A stretch of 46,877 nt of DNA from Odoribacter lunatus (GTDB lineage Bacteria > Bacteroidota > Bacteroidia > Bacteroidales > Marinifilaceae), in assembly GCF_943193135.1 (NCBI RefSeq), contig NZ_CALPCZ010000019.1:1-46877 (forward strand), given 5' to 3'. Numbering within the stretch: position 1 is the first letter of the stretch; every line of letters starts with the position of its first letter. Made by a program: the position numbers and the translations under genes. Below the pieces are notes generated by a model. The model was not told where the DNA came from and did not search any database. It saw only the letters and a program-made list of their open reading frames with translations. Shown here in pieces: positions 45,715-46,877 of the stretch.

Positions 45715-46779
45715 ATGAACAAACTAATAAAATTACTCCCCTCTTTATTCTTAATTTCCATCTATTTCATTGCCGATGAATTCTTTGGACCGCTTATCGG
45801 CACCCTTTGCACACTCCTGCTGGGAATAGGAGAATTTCTCTACACGCGCCTCCGTTATCAAACTACCGACCGGCTCATTTTAATCACCACACTTTTCTTT
45901 TGCCTCCCTGGAATCATCTCCATTTGGGCTACCGGAAACTTATGGGAAAAACTGCAATCCGGCATATTCGAAACAGTTGTCTGTATCCTATTAGGCATAT
46001 TCGCTTTCACCCGAAGCGACTTAACCCAAACACTTCCCGCCTCCTATCGTCAATCCATCCGTCTGTCTCCTGCTCAACAACAGATGATGAGAAACACCAT
46101 AAAAACCTTATTCGCCATACTATGTCTTCACACGGCAGCTGTTTACCTATCCACCTTTCTTTGTCCGCCACAAACAGCTTCCTTCATCAGCGGAACCTTG
46201 CTCTACATCCTGTTAGGAGCCTTCTTTCTTTGTCTCATCCTCCGCAACAAATGGTTAAATCATCGTTATACCAAAGAAGAATGGCTCCCCTTAGTCAATG
46301 AACAAGGAAAAATCACCGGTCAGGCCCCAAGAAAGCTGTGCCACTCCGGAAGCAAATTGCTGCATCCGGTTGTTCACCTACATATTATAAACGGACAAAA
46401 CGACCTTTTCCTGCAAAAAAGAAGCATGAAAAAAGAACTCCTACCCGGCAAATGGGACACTGCTGTCGGAGGACATATCAGTGCCGGCGAAAAAATTGAA
46501 GAAGCCTTAAAACGGGAAACGAGGGAAGAATTAGGCATTACCACATTTGAAGCCCGCCTTTTAGGCAAATACATCTGGGAAAGCAACCGGGAAAAAGAAC
46601 TCGTCTTCTCTTTCCTCTGTACAAAATACGACCGGATAAACATAGACAACGACGAAGTTGACGAAGGGCGTTTTTGGTCTCATCAGGAAATAGAAAAAAA
46701 TAGTGGAAAAGATATTTTTACCCCCAATTTTGAATACGAGTACCAACTCCTTCTAAAAAATATCCCCAAGACATGCTAA
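45715..46779 (+). CDS. Membrane-anchored NUDIX hydrolase
   Basis: A 354-aa protein. The first about 190 residues hold around six membrane segments (starting LLPSLFLISIYFIADEFFGP), a layout that recalls the YciB/IspZ septation proteins. The last 150 residues are a soluble NUDIX domain with a complete box GHISAGEKIEEALKRETREE then LGI. WLPLVNEQGKITGQ just before it resembles YfcD/IDI-like NUDIX proteins. Substrate unknown. Start is between the ATGs at 45700 and 45715; 45715 leaves a usual leader after the promoter box. Confidence 0.8.
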   Translation: MNKLIKLLPSLFLISIYFIADEFFGPLIGTLCTLLLGIGEFLYTRLRYQTTDRLILITTLFFCLPGIISIWATGNLWEKLQSGIFETVVCILLGIFAFTRSDLTQTLPASYRQSIRLSPAQQQMMRNTIKTLFAILCLHTAAVYLSTFLCPPQTASFISGTLLYILLGAFFLCLILRNKWLNHRYTKEEWLPLVNEQGKITGQAPRKLCHSGSKLLHPVVHLHIINGQNDLFLQKRSMKKELLPGKWDTAVGGHISAGEKIEEALKRETREELGITTFEARLLGKYIWESNREKELVFSFLCTKYDRINIDNDEVDEGRFWSHQEIEKNSGKDIFTPNFEYEYQLLLKNIPKTC

Positions 46780-46800
46780 AAAAGACTGTCTCGCCACACA

Positions 46801-46877
46801 TGAAGTGCCCCCCAAAAGTTGGACATAAAACTTTTGGGAAACTTTATGAATAAACGCCACAATTTTGAGGAACGCTT
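46801..46877 (+). mobile_element. Left end of an IS3-family-like element, cut by the window edge
   Basis: The sequence from 46801 begins TGAAGTGCCCCCCAAAAGTT and continues GGACA, the TG-start terminal repeat style of IS3-family (IS150-like) elements. A transposase OrfA-like start follows at 46846. The 3' part lies beyond the window. Confidence 0.75.
46846..46877 (+). CDS. Partial IS3-like OrfA transposase start
   Basis: ATG at 46846 opens MNKRHNFEER before the window ends, 45 nt inside the IS end, a usual place for OrfA. Only ten residues are visible, so the call rests mostly on the terminal repeat. Confidence 0.55.
   Translation, partial: MNKRHNFEER

Overview
The window looks like a Bacteroidota chromosome, probably a T9SS-bearing member of the Bacteroidales. 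The evidence is a full-length sprA, a DUF3276 protein, a GSCFA protein, a BatA-type membrane protein, a parA-parB-DUF5683-lytic transglycosylase operon, a tmRNA encoding the tag GEENYALAA, and repeated TAnnTTTG (-7) promoter boxes upstream of genes. The genus cannot be fixed from sequence alone.

Layout. 1-666: intergenic, with a leftward promoter-like box, a 76-nt hairpin, the possible start of a leftward gene cut by the edge, and a cluster of 22-nt repeats. 667-9616 (minus): trpS-ruvA-sprA. 9841-10188: DUF3276 protein. 10225-12897 (minus): cysteine desulfidase, TatD-like nuclease and TcdA, a likely operon. 13080-15237: SPOR protein, GSCFA protein, MntP-like pump. 15286-15680: ssrA (tmRNA).

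15669-28121 is an integrated mobilizable element of about 12.4 kb inserted in the 3' end of ssrA. It is bounded by a 13-bp direct repeat. From right to left it carries a tyrosine integrase, a two-gene cargo (DUF1016-type PD-(D/E)xK protein plus an unknown 339-aa protein), a DUF3853-type helix-turn-helix protein, an AAA ATPase, a TOPRIM primase, an oriT-like region and a MobV relaxase. It then has a rightward SymE-like toxin operon with two unknown genes, divergent from an XRE regulator. An AT-rich 838-aa gene next to attL joins a restriction-type nuclease domain to a P-loop NTPase and a winged-helix-like end; it is the best candidate here for an uncharacterised defence gene. The element supplies a substitute terminator for ssrA, while the native ssrA terminator now lies beyond attR.

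28412-46877 is core chromosome: tRNA-Glu, the parA-parB-DUF5683-transglycosylase operon (minus), a BatA-domain protein overlapping an AlkD-like protein, an ABC-F ATPase with tilS, a 43-aa lipoprotein, gapA, a small unknown protein, a secreted GH2 glycosidase, an M64 metallopeptidase, a lysine exporter split into two genes, and a NUDIX hydrolase fused to a membrane region. An IS3-like element begins at 46801 and is cut by the window edge.

All calls come from reading the sequence and its translations; no database search was run.
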